Shown piece by piece: positions 46,893 to 58,900 of a stretch of DNA of 64,000 nucleotides. The translations under genes and the position numbers were made by a program. The notes under the pieces were generated by a model that made no database searches, was not told the origin of the DNA, and was given only the letters and a program-made list of their open reading frames with translations. This DNA is from Nereocystis luetkeana (lineage: Eukaryota > Sar > Phaeophyceae > Laminariales > Laminariaceae): NCBI GenBank assembly GCA_031213475.1, contig JARUPZ010000011.1:2852001-2916000 (forward strand). The letters are read 5' to 3'. Position 1 is the stretch's first letter. Each line of letters begins with the position of its first letter.

Positions 46893-48859
46893 ATGTATGC
46901 GGATCAAGCACTACGCCCCATCGGCGAAGGTCCAGGAAGAGGAGAAGGCAAGCGAAGTCCTGTTCACCATTTTCAAGGCGACGCTGGCGGAGTACGGGAT
47001 CAACGTGCACGACCTTGCTGGTGGAACAACAGACAGCGGTCCCGACGTCTAGGCGATGTGCATCAACTCCCTCTTGGGGGGTTACGACATTCCCTGGGAT
47101 TGGTGCGACTGCCACCTGGCCGACAAGGCCGCCGAGAACGCCTTCGGCACCTCGGCGGACCCCCAGAAGTCCAAGAACAAGGATGCACGCGAGATCTCGA
47201 GGCTCGTGATCAAGACCGCAGCGAAGGTCAACCAGTCCGCCACATTCAAGCAGAAGTTCGAGGAGATCCAGCTTGCTATGCTGGACGAGATCTTCAAGAT
47301 CACGAAGCACGCGCCCCAGCGATGGCTGAGTCTGGTTTGCGTGATGGAGCGCATCATACGCTTGTGGCACGTCCTGAGGAAGGTGTACGCCGACGACGGC
47401 GATAAGTTCCCCCTCGACAAGGGCAACAACAAGGACGCCATCCTCCAGCTCTACTCGCTGCTACAGCCCCTTACCGTGGTCACGCGTGATGGCCAGTACG
47501 GCGCCGTGCCGATGACTGCAGAGATGCACATGGCGTTCGCCGTACTGAAGACGGAGGTGCTCGATCCCGCCCAGCCACTGAGGGTGTTCGACATCCCCCC
47601 CACGCCGGCTTCCCCGGAATCGGAGCAGGGGAGCGGGGGGCGCCAGGGGCGGAAGGGAGATAGACCAAAGCTTGCCTCAACGCTGGTGGCGCCGGCCCAG
47701 TTATGCCCCGTTACCGCAAGACCCACGCAGAGCTCAGCAAAGCCCTTGTGCAGAGGCTTTACGGGCGAGTGTGGGACACGCACACCGCCGACCCTTCTCC
47801 CTACCGCGATGCTGCCGTGCTTCTCACCCCGCCATTCAACATTGGCAAGTACCTTGAGGCCCTTCAACTGACTAAGGCGGACGCTGACTACCTCGCCGGC
47901 GGTAAAAAGCACTTAGCGCCTACTACGGACGACAAGGTTAAGAGCAAGTTGGACGGTTGCTGGGCAGACATGAACAAGAGAGCTGTGAAGCTGGCCGAGA
48001 GGAGCAAAGGCGCTCTGCATCGGCAGTTGTCGATGGTCAACTGCCCCTCAAGCGCCTCCGCGTGGGTGGCCCTGGATCAAACGCCAGCAGCGCCAGCAAA
48101 TTTTCTTCCTTCGGGCGGAGCGCGGGCAGAGCGCGGGCGTCGGTAGCGCGGAAGAAGGCAAGGAGGGGGCTGTCGACGAGGAGGAGGACGTTGTGGGGCG
48201 TCTTGTGAGCGGGGGCATCATGCGCTACCAAGCACTGTTTATGCAGACAAGCGAGGTATGTCTACTTCGAAATTCGGTTATAAGTGTGACGTGTAAACTT
48301 AGTGAGCACGTCAAAAGGGAGGGGAGTTGACGTAGCATCTTTCGTGTCCACTGTAGTTTTCTTCGTGTTGGCATACGAACGAATTCGAAAATGTGTTGCG
48401 CTGTCACCCTGTTGTTCTTTGCTCAGCACTAGAATAATATCACCGCCTCCCTGTCTTATTTTTTATTTTGTGCAGCTGGACTGCAAGGACGTGCTGCCTT
48501 GGTGGGGACGCACAGGCAGGTTCCCCCAGCTCGCGCCTGTCGCACAGCAGGTGTTTGGGAACAAGGCGGCTGCTGCGCAGGTTCAGCGCGATCTCAGTGC
48601 TTGCGGTGACCTCCTCGTTCCAAACCGGAGTCGCATCGACACGTACTGGGTGGAGATGGTGATGTTCCTCAAGGCCAACTTCGAGCAGATCCCCGACTAC
48701 GGGGCCATCCCCATGATCGCTGCGAAGGATATTCGGGCATGTCTCCCGGTGCGGTTCACCGGGAAGGACGCTGACTTGGTGGCGGCTGAAGCTGCCTTTG
48801 ACGTGCTGAACAATCCTGCGGCATCAACTACTGAAGACATGGGCATGGACGAGGGCTGA
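46893..48859 (+). pseudogene. hAT-family transposase, decayed
   Basis: Homology to hAT transposases runs through several frames. The first piece carries DLAGGTTDSGPD, then a TAG at 47050 where a sense codon is expected, then CINSLLGGYDIPWDWCDCHLADKA and HAPQRWLSLV. A frameshift near 47690 moves to the frame with SPYRDAAVLLTPPF. Another near 48060-48130 leads to the piece ending MRYQALFMQTSE; then a possible intron (donor 48256, acceptor before 48475) and the C-terminal dimerisation block with LPWWGRTGRFPQLAPVAQQVFG and the stop at 48857. The N-terminal BED finger is missing here; a separate one lies at 40676-41200. No terminal repeats found. With a nonsense codon and at least two frameshifts it cannot make active protein. 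Confidence 0.85.
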
Positions 48860-49429
48860 CGAAGTCTGGGTGGGGGGGGGCTGCTGTTCTTGCTGCAGCT
48901 GCACTGTAGAATAGTACTAGCCTGTTATTATTCGACAGCCTAGATGGTGGGACTCAACACCGTTGTGTGTAATATTAGATTGTAACACATTATTAGTAGT
49001 AGTTGTGATTGGCATGGCTTCATTTTTAGTTGTTTTTTCGTCGGTTTTGGAAGGACTGTCGGGCTTTCCATTTAAATACTCTAAGTACTTGCAGTAGTAT
49101 CACTAATAGTAATATTGCAAGGTTTTGTTATTGTGGAGCGGCATACAAGTACCTTGATTTGGGAGGGAAATCTATGACCGCGGAAGTCCTTCCCATGTAC
49201 CTGGTAAGTTGGAACGGTCCTTACCGTGAAAATCGTGAAAGACACAGCTATAACAGAAATGAGTTACAATGGTACGTGCATGGTATATACGCGTTATTGC
49301 CGGTATAGTGTGTCGTGTTTGCAGTACACCAATCGCAATATTTCGAAATGCGTTTTATGTATTTGTTTGACCAGTAAAATCGTTGTTTTTTCGCCCCCTT
49401 GAGGTGTGTATTTACTATTATACGGTGTT
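48860..49429. other. No gene recognised
   Basis: A/T-rich spacer between the hAT relic and the minisatellite. One TACCTGGTA motif at 49198. The 3' end of the hAT element may lie within it, but no inverted repeat pairs with a left end. Confidence 0.4.
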
Positions 49430-49720
49430 ACCCGGAACTTCTGTAAGTTCTGTACGTCCGTGCTACTATTGGAACTTCTGTGAGTTCTGTACGCCCGTTC
49501 CACAATAAATACCCGAAACTTCTGTAAGTTCTGTACGCCCGGTTTCACAATACCCGGGGTACCGGTACAACGTTTCTATACCTGACCGGAACTTCTGTGA
49601 GTTCTGTACGCCCGGGCCACAATACCCGGAACTTCTGTGAGTTCTGTAAGGGTTTTATACCCTAACCCGGAGCTTCTGTAAGTTCTGTAAGACACCCATA
49701 CCCTAACCCTAAATCCACAA
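49430..49720 (+). repeat. Minisatellite of TTCTGTAAGTTCTGTA units, copy 2
   Basis: About six units of GGAACTTCTGTRAGTTCTGTA plus a spacer with CCCG and CACAATACCCG. Same family as 39850-40045, in the same orientation. Confidence 0.85.
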
Positions 49721-49884
49721 ACCCTACGGAACCTAACCTTGCATTCTTCAATGCGCACTCACACCTTTGAATTGAGAGGTTGTCGACATCTTGACAATGT
49801 GGCCGGAACGCTTGTCCCGATCACGCCATCCACACAATCAAAATATCATCCGGTGACTCCAAAGATGCATTAAAATTATACCTG

Positions 49885-50298
49885 AGGACGGATCTTATGC
49901 ATTTTTTTTTGAGGTGATTATATGACTGTTTACGGAGGCTTCGGGGTATCTGGTCCCATATCTGATCAGATTTTATCAAAATCACGTCTTATGGGGCCTG
50001 TTTGGTGGAAAAAATGTTCCTCCGAGATTTTATCACTCCTGAAATTCCATGAAATATTTTTTTTTGGCAGCCTTTTCTGATCAACTCTGAGGCCGGATCT
50101 TATGCAATTTTTTTTTAGGTGATTATATGACTGTTTACGGAGGCTTCGGGGTATCTGGTCCCATATCTGATCAGATTTTATCAAAATCACGTCTTATGGG
50201 GCCTGTTTGGTGGAAAAAATGTTCCTCCGAGATTTTATCACTCCTGAAATTCCATGAAATGATTTTTTTTGGCAGCCTTTTCTGATCAACTCTGAAAG
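49885..50298 (+). repeat. 205-bp tandem dimer
   Basis: Two nearly identical 205-bp units starting at GATCTTATGC (49891 and 50096), each ending in TTTTCTGATCAACTCTGA. They differ mainly in the length of T runs, so the duplication is recent. No coding capacity. Confidence 0.9.
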
Positions 50299-51239
50299 TG
50301 ATAAAATTTGGCTTTGCACTAGACCTCGGTGGCATTATACAATTTTGTGTAGGTTATAGACTGGGTTCATGACGGGTCACGACGCTACATGCTTGGTTAC
50401 GCTTGTACACAGCTGGGCTCCAACACTTGTGCATCGGCCACCACGGAGAGGGAGGGCATCAGTACCTTGGCCACCATCGTGTCCCTTGCGGCCGCCCAAC
50501 TGCAGCTGCTCTAGGCAAAACAACTTTGGAAACGAATAGGACGAGACTACAGCAGTATCAAAACAATCAAACGGTATCTTTCTGACTACGACCGCCGCAA
50601 GCAGCTCATGCTCCGCGAAGGCGAGAGCTCCTTACTGGTCCAGCGACTAGCAAACCCCTTACGCAGCTCCCCAGGGGGTTCCACATTCCGCTGCTTCATT
50701 CGAGGAGCTGGTGGTGAAGGTTGATCGCCCAACCCGGCGTGAGCGACTCTCGTTCGTGTCGTGGTCCACGTGGAGTTCAAAATGTCGGTTGTGTTCTGTT
50801 TTTTTAGTTCTCCCGTGAAAAAAAAACAAAATCACGATAAGACGGCACATGGCGCACCGATCTGGTGTGGCTTTTTGCCGGTGGAAAATCCGACTTCCTG
50901 CCTTTGTCAATCACTCAAAAAAAAATGCGTAAGACCCAGCCTGATGAAACTATATAATCAGATCTGGATACGAAACTACTACAGCAGCAGTGCTCGTGTG
51001 TAGTATTATTTTCTCTACAGGTATCTACTCTATAGGCTGAAGAATCAGGACGGACACTGGGTGTCCTGATGAGTTTTTTTTTTTCGCGTTTTGCTATCTG
51101 CGTCTGTTTTAGTTTTGTTTTGGTTTTGCTTAGCTTCATCTTCTTTTTTTAGGTTTTTGTCTGCTATTAATAGTCTCCTTTTTGCTTCCCTGGTGTCCGC
51201 AGTGGTGGAGTGCGTATGCCTGTTTTTTGTTTTTTTTGC

Positions 51240-51353
51240 CTCTGTTTTTACTTGAGGTATTTCTTCCACTCCAGAGTTATTGGAGCCTGTCCTGCGACCA
51301 CGGACTGCATTGAATTGTGAGTTAATGTGAGAACAACAACAACAACAACATGA
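51240..51353 (+). mobile_element. Retroposon 3' end with (AAC)n tail
   Basis: Ends GTTAATGTGAGAAC then an AAC run at 51332-51350. The last 65 bp match, in reverse complement, the end of the insertion at 15882. The 5' limit is unknown; sequence from about 50540 may belong to it (a frame with LSDYDRRKQLMLREGE), but without a recognisable reverse transcriptase domain. Confidence 0.55.
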
Positions 51354-52998
51354 GGAGTAAAAATAACAAAATAACGATATCATATTAATGTGAAGAGACA
51401 CCAACATGGAGGAGGGCAGCCCTCTCTCGTGCTTAGCGTAATTACTCGCAGTTCGTAACTGCTTTATACTCTACTCGTAGCATCTTTGGATGGCTTCAGC
51501 ACTGTCGGATTCTTGAGCTGGCGCTGGTTGGCGTGCGAAAAGGCTCAGTGTGCAGCAATCGTGAATCCATTCCTCCGGCAATCCGCCCAACAATAATATC
51601 TTGCGTATACCTAGGCGTGCAAAATGTTATAATAAAAAGGCGCTCAGAATAAAGCGACGCGAGTTCTTTCCGTTTTCCATTCAGTGCCAGCAGCGGAGGC
51701 ATGGGCGATACTTCAAGTTATACAATACCAGTGGTTGATTGGCCTACACGTGACACTCGCCCACCATGGTCAGTGGGCTGCTCAACCTTCTGCCATGGGT
51801 AGGGTACAATACTGTGCACAAAACGGACCTATTAATAGAGCTCCAGGCAAAACTTTAAGAAAAGATCTCGGTATATATGCGCGCACGGCCTATATCCTCC
51901 GTAATGACCGCCACAAACACATCAATCAATCGCCATCAACGTACCGAAAAAGGATTTGGGGGAGCACCCGAAAAGAAAAAACGTACCCCTCTGGTAGCCA
52001 AGGTATCGCAACGGCCCCAAACGAAAGGATACAGCCGTGCGTATATCATACGTTGATGGTGATAATGATCTCAATTTAGCTCACTTCGCTTTAATCCTGC
52101 CTGTGGTCACAAAACAGTCAGTAACAAAAATGCATTTGGATGGGAGAAAACAAGCAAGTACGAAATAGTGCGCACGGCAATATCCTACGAGTCCGTAAGG
52201 AAAACGGTACTAACGATATGCCAGGGCGTCTAAGACCTGCCACTTTCGAACCCCCTGCCCCGGGTCTTTCGACCAATGGCACTTACCATGTCGTAATACT
52301 GGATACGACAGGCGCGGCATACAGATGGAAGAGAAATCAAAAGGAACGAACGAGCAACGAAAAACAGAAAACAAGGAAGGAAACAAATCAAACGAGAAAT
52401 CGAAAAAGAAAAGAAAAATCTGTCGAGCAGTAGTCGACCTTCGACTTTTTCAACAAACAGCCCAAAGTACAACACCAGAGGCCACCATCATTTCAAGCCC
52501 CACAAAAAAAGCTACCTGGTTCTCCCGACATGCTCCAGTGGGTGCATCGCAGTCGTAAAGCTCAGTCTGTGCATCTCCTCGCTACACATCAGCAGAAAAA
52601 ATGTGATTCACCTCGGCAGCTTCAAAATTCACCAAACCCTCTTCTCCCTTTCAACGGAGATTCACCTCTACCGAAAACAACAATGAGTAGACTCTGGTCA
52701 AGCGCCCTCTGTGAATAGGATGCATCAAAATACTCTCGCGTGCACACACGAGAAATCGACCCACCCGCAACACTCTATGAGTACACGCGGTGTACATGCT
52801 GTAGAATAAAATATAAAATATAAAATTTACCTGGTAGACAATTTGCGCGCGCAAATCGACCCTACAAGATGCCGTCACTGGTGGTTGACAATTCGAGGCG
52901 ATCTCACAAATATTGCATTCACAGGGGCAGAAGGGCCCAGCATGTATGCCGTCGGGACAGGGACGGCCATAAGAAAAATACTGCGCCGCAAGACAAGG
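51354..52998. other. No gene recognised
   Basis: Holds short frames only, the longest 51684-52079 (+), with no homology, no repeats within it and no splice support. It should include the 3' UTR of the RPC7 gene near its right end. Confidence 0.4.
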
Positions 52999-55900
52999 TT
53001 AAAACACCGCTGCCGGCTCGTCGTCCCCTGCACTCTCATCCCCGCTTTCGTAGTGATCAACAGCATAGTCGTCGTCCTGCTCCTCTTCCTCTACCTCTGC
53101 CTCGATGTCACTCAGCATTCCAGCATCTTCTTTTTCTTTCTCCTTCTCCTTTTCGGCCCCTGTCTCAGCACTCTTCCTTTCTTTGTCTTCTAAAGCTGTT
53201 AGCGACTTGCCGTCGAATGCTGGCAAAGCCTTAAGACCCGGTATCGCTCCTGCTGCCGCAGACGTCCCTATGGTGGGTCTGTCCGTCAGCTCTGGCGGCA
53301 GATATCTTTTCATCCCAGCTGACAAATGGCCGGCAAGCGCCTGTCCCTGAAATGCGCCGTGGAGCGCGTCAGCATACCTTTCAACATCTTTGACTGCATA
53401 CTTCGGGGTAATGTAGTAAACCGATTTCGCCATGTCTGCCGCAAACTCTCTCTGCTTGGCGACGTGGGCAACGTCTTCCTCCAGAATTCGCACAGGCCCC
53501 GGGAGGTCCATGCGAGGATACAGCACAGGTGCCTCGGTCTGGAAAAACGACACGAGCGAAAAAATACGGGCACAGGTGTTGCGTTTTCGAATCGAGAGGG
53601 AAAACATAGTCCGTCATGTGGCGCGTGCTCGACCCCGAAGACGCACCCACAAGCCAGCTTGCAAAATAGTCAAAGCAGCAATCCTCCGAGTAATATACAG
53701 CGAAATAAACCGATCACCGACTATTGTTTTCGGATGTTGGACAGATTATGACGGCGCACCATGTTGGCGAAGGCAAATTCATCACAAGGCGCTGCGAGGC
53801 AAGACCGCACTATTGAGGGTTTGTGTGGGCAAACAGCGCTTCAACTTCAACTTTTTGCTAGTTTTAATTTTTGTTTGAAAAGGTGTGATGTTCAAGCTAG
53901 CTATAGGGCACTAACGAACGCCTAAATCTTCCTACAGCTCTAGTGGTGCACGTTATGTTTCTAGTTCTCGGTTGCGTGGTTGTTCCATGAACCTCAACGC
54001 AAACTGTGGACATAGCTCTGAAAAATAAACTCAAAAACGATTTTGAATCAGGACCATTCGCCTAAATGGCCACTACCACTACTTTAATCAATCACGAACA
54101 TTCGTGAAATAAAGATCCTGACACAAACTGCGATATGCCTCGCTTAGCTCGTGAAATGAAAACGTTACCAACGGTTTAATATTTGAACGCAATCAATACA
54201 ACTTGCTGTCCTCTGCACGCGACCTAAGTGAACGTTTTCCCAGCGCATGGTACCTGCTTGATATGTGACTATCCGCCGTGTATGTTGTGAGCACCTTGCA
54301 TCCAAACGAGCATGGCTTTTGTCCTCGAACAAGGATTTTTTCAAGCTGCGAACGAGCAAGTACTTACATGGCTCCACAATTAGATATTGCGACGTTGACT
54401 TGCTCGTGAAATCAAAATTGTTGACTAATAGTTATGTTGGTGAATTTTTCGTACTTCTTCGAACACATCTCTTCGTGCGAGCGCATTTTCGCGAAACGCT
54501 AAGTAGTCGATACGGAAAGCCCGGTCGGACACATTGGTCAAGTCCGGGCGCGATCCGTGCAGTGTGGAGCGCGTGGCAGGCACTCTTACTTTTTCGGCGG
54601 AAGTGGATAAAACAATTTCCCTGGTGTCAGTGCGAGAGGCCTTTTTTTACAAGTACGTACCGGTAAAATGATACCTGTCTTCTGCCCTAGGCTCTCACGA
54701 CCACACAGCCCGGACAAATACCAGGTAAACAACAGACAACAAACATAGATCACAACCTTATAACCCTGCCACCCATACGCCGTGCGTATGCGACACACCC
54801 ATATGCGAGGCACAGCAGTGGCTGGTTGTGTTTATCGGAGCTTGCGGTCCGTCATCCACCATCTGCCTTTTTTTTCCATACGTACGTACCCAGGCTGTCG
54901 TACCTGTACATATTTTTGTGTTTTTTGCCACGGCCCACAGCCCAGACAACAATAGCAGCAGTGCACAGAGCGTGCAAACCTCCAGCTGCCTACAGAACCA
55001 CAACCCTGCCGCCCAGCAGCAGCAGCAGCCTCACATGTCGACTGCTTCTTCTGCGTATTGCTGAGTGCGCGATCCAACATTGCCACTGCCCCAGCTGTGC
55101 ACAGCACAGTGCGCCAGCAGTAGCAGGCAGCGTACTATGCGCATGTGGCAGATCCGCGCTGTACTCTCAGTGCTGGTGTTCGTTGTTGTTGGCATTGGCA
55201 TTGGCATTGGCCTATGCACGTACCTGCCGCAATGTGTGACCGGAATTTCTTACGCGATATCGATCATTCCCGGAACGATATGTATGAGTCGACTACCAGG
55301 TACACAACAAATCGTTCGTTCAAATTTTCATTTATTTTGTACCAGTGCATCCACTTTCTTGCCAGACTTATTTTTACTCATGATGTTGTACAAGTTGTGT
55401 GATTTTACGCAGAGTTTGGGCGCGCGTACGTATGGCGTGGGTTCTAACCTCAACCTTTCACAGATGCCCCCAATACTTGGGAGAAAAGCAAAGCATGTTC
55501 GACAAAAATACCGTAGGTATTTCGTGCACTCGCAGAATTTCGGGTTTGTACTGCAGATACTGAGTATCTGCAGTACTTCGGGGTTCTGTACTACTTACTG
55601 CGGATACTTCCGTGCTCGCAATATGTCGGGATTCGCTACTGTGGATGCTCCCTGTGCTTCAAGTATCTCGGGGTTCTGCCCCGCGGGTACTATGGGTGCT
55701 GCAAGTAATGGCAGTATTTCGTCTGTTGGAGTGCACTCGCAGTACCAAAATGCTCCCACTATGCCCAGTATGAAGAATACTTCGACCATCTGTGTATGGT
55801 GCTGAGAATTCATGCGCGTTGTGGGAGAAAACACTCACAGATGGTAACACGGGTGGGAGTTGGGGCAAATTAACTTTCGCTGGGGGCATCTCGAGTACCT

Positions 55901-58900
55901 AAGAGTACTGGCAGCATCTCGGGGGATGTACTGCGAGTACTCTCAGCATCTCGAGGTTCTGTACTGCGGATATTGCCTGTACTCCAAGTATTGCGGGTTT
56001 CGATACTGGGGGTACATAATTGCCTGTACTCTCGGGGCTCCGTATTGCTCACACTCAGTACAGCATTTGGGCCTTCCCAGTACTCGCAACATTTGGGCCT
56101 TTTCAGTAGTCGCAGTATTTTGGCCGCCAGTGCTGCAATACTCTCGGTACTCGGACTACAAAATGTTAATGTAGTCGGCACTGCGAGTACTAGGAGCATC
56201 TATCTGCGTGAGCTTTACTTTACCCTCAGTGCCAAGAAACATCGATTTTGCGGGAATATGTAGTGAATGTGCTGTATTTTCCTCAGCCGGTCACAATGTA
56301 TTACGTCACGACCCCAACCTCACGCAACTTTTGTGTACTCACGTTTACGCCGCAAGCATTGAATTGATCGCCGCGAGCCACTTGTTCAGCATCATTACCC
56401 ACTTACCGGTACCCTTTTTTATCATTTTTTTGAAGTATTGATCCGGCACTAATTCCACAAACAGTACCTTGCGTCCCCAACAATATGTTGTGTGTTTCTG
56501 GACATTAAATATGGATGGGTGCAGTTCTGAACAAGTGTGCAGGTAATTCATACGAGTATTAGCTCATTTTTGCGCCACTCCCTGACCCGACCCGACCCGC
56601 AGGATTTTGAAAGCCTCTTGACCCGACCCGTGTAGAAAATCTCCTGACCCAACCCGACCCGACCGCGTGTTGACCTGACCCGACCCGACCCGCCACCTTC
56701 CGATTGACCCGTGAAACACGGGCCATGTCGCGGGTCGGGTGACCTTGACCCGCGAGACCATTTATCTTGACCCGCGGGTTCGACCCGCGGATCCGGCTCG
56801 TGGTTCGACACTTTAAAAATAATTTAATGTTCATTTTTATGCCCCAAAGCGATTTCTGGCCTGGCTGCAGTGGGTATGGATGGATGTGGGCATGCGTGTA
56901 TGGATTTGGCGGCGTTTCGATGTTTGAATATGATACCAAAGAGCATTGTTGAGTATTTGTACGAGAGAAGCCTTTCGGTAAGAAAGCGGGAAGTGTTTTA
57001 AGTGTCAGATCCACCAGCCGGATGCTCGCGTCCGACCCCCGGGTGAGCAGAAAGCAACTCGCGTGTCATGCTCGTCTCTCGCGGGTCATGACCTGACCCG
57101 ACCCGTATGCTTGTCATCATCTCTTGACCCGACCCGTGATATTTGAAAACTTCTCGACCCGACCCGATCCGACTCGTTGGATTTGAAAAATTCTCGACCC
57201 GACCTGACCCGACCCGCGAGATTTGAAAACCTCTTGACCCGACCCGACCCGACTCGTGATAATTTGAACAGTTCCTGACCCGACCCGACCCGACCCGGGC
57301 CTTTTTGAACACCAGTTGATCCGACCCGCGGGTCGGGTCATGACCTGTGAACAACCCTGATTTTTTCTAGCGCATAGCCGCTTGATTTGTGACTATCCAA
57401 CTGTTACGTCGCGAGAATCTTGCGGGAGGATGCGCATGGCCTTGTTGTCCTTGATCAAGATTTTTTTACAAGCTACGAGAGTTTTCCTTTGTACGAGAGT
57501 AGAACTCGCAAATTACAATGTTGTTCGTAATGCTCGCAAAACCAAACATCACAAACGGCTCGATACGTCTGCACGCAGTTGCTCCAAGCTGCTGCCCCCT
57601 GGAAAATACACTGATTTTGGGCCGTATCTACGTAGCTCAAAGGCAACGCAAACGTTTCGGTCAGGGGTGGTAGATTGACTCAAGGAAACAGTCGAAAATT
57701 ATACCAGTTATGTATTACAAGGCGCTTCGCTCCGCGGGCCGCCCGCCACGCTCGCTCATCAGGAAATAAAAAAGTATATCAAATTATGCGAAGTGACAGA
57801 GGTCCACGATAGAGTTTAGGTTGAAATTGCAAACCGGCGACTTGATAATGCCTAGAGTCCCGCCGCCATGCTTCGGGAAAAAACAGCTCCGACGCCAGCT
57901 CGGATGCCACATACGCTTCGCGTCGCGGATGTCGTGCGTACGTACATAACCCAGGTAGCATAATACTGTCTGTACTTTTTTTTTTTTTTCGATATGCTCT
58001 ATGTCTGTACTCGTATGTACGGAGAAAGCGAAAGCACAGCAAGGCACAGCAGCAAAAACAATGAAGATGAAACCGAAAACTCGGAAAGGAAAAAAAAAAC
58101 CCGTCCCCTCTCGTGTATTACATTTCTGCCTGATTGGAACACCTTACACCCGGTCAAAAAGAAGAAAAGAAAAAAACGAGCAGAAGGGCTTCTCTCTCAG
58201 CCTCGTACGCTGCCCGCCCCTCTCGCGACCACCTCGCCACCGATTCGGTCCGGGTAAAGCTTCCATTACTCTCTGCCACAATCAGCCCCGTCGCCCGCCT
58301 CGCACGAAGCCCGGTGCTCACTGTGGCCGTCATTCGCCAGCTCGATAACGTTAGTGTTCAAACTGCACACCTCCCTCTTTCAACTTTAGCGTGGTCGCAA
58401 AAATAAGCACCGCTTGAATATTATCTTGCCGTCCCGAACGACCCTTATAACTCGTACATACTCTATCAAAAGTCATAAATGGAAGCCAGACAAAGCCCGT
58501 TCATGCATCCCTCGTGTCTCGAGGCACACGCGACGCCTAGGCACGCAAGCGGCGACCGCACTCCTCGCAACCCCTCCTCTACCCGCCAGCACACGCTGAC
58601 ACCCGCGATGGCGCCGGGCTCTCCCGCGGTGCTGTACTCGGAGTACACACACGCACACGAAACGAAAGACGAAAAAAGGAAGAAAGGACGTGCCAAGAGA
58701 AATGGAGAAAACAAAGAACTTTTGGAAAGGTCCGGCAAGTAATAAAAGCTGCCTGATTGGAACACCTTACACCCGGTCAAAAAGAAGAAAATAACGAAAT
58801 CGAACAGCAGAGCTTCTCTCTCAGCCTCGTACGCCGCCCGCCCCTCTCGCGACCACCTCGCCACCGATTCGGTCCGGGTAAAGCTTCCATCACTCTCTGC

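Noticed and set aside
51684..52079. 131-codon + strand open frame
   Set aside because: No family match, no repeat structure, no splice context; length is within chance for this base composition.
56559..57354. Gly/Ser/Arg-Val repeat proteins on the - strand
   Set aside because: They are translations of the GACCC satellite in several frames; no start context or conserved flank.
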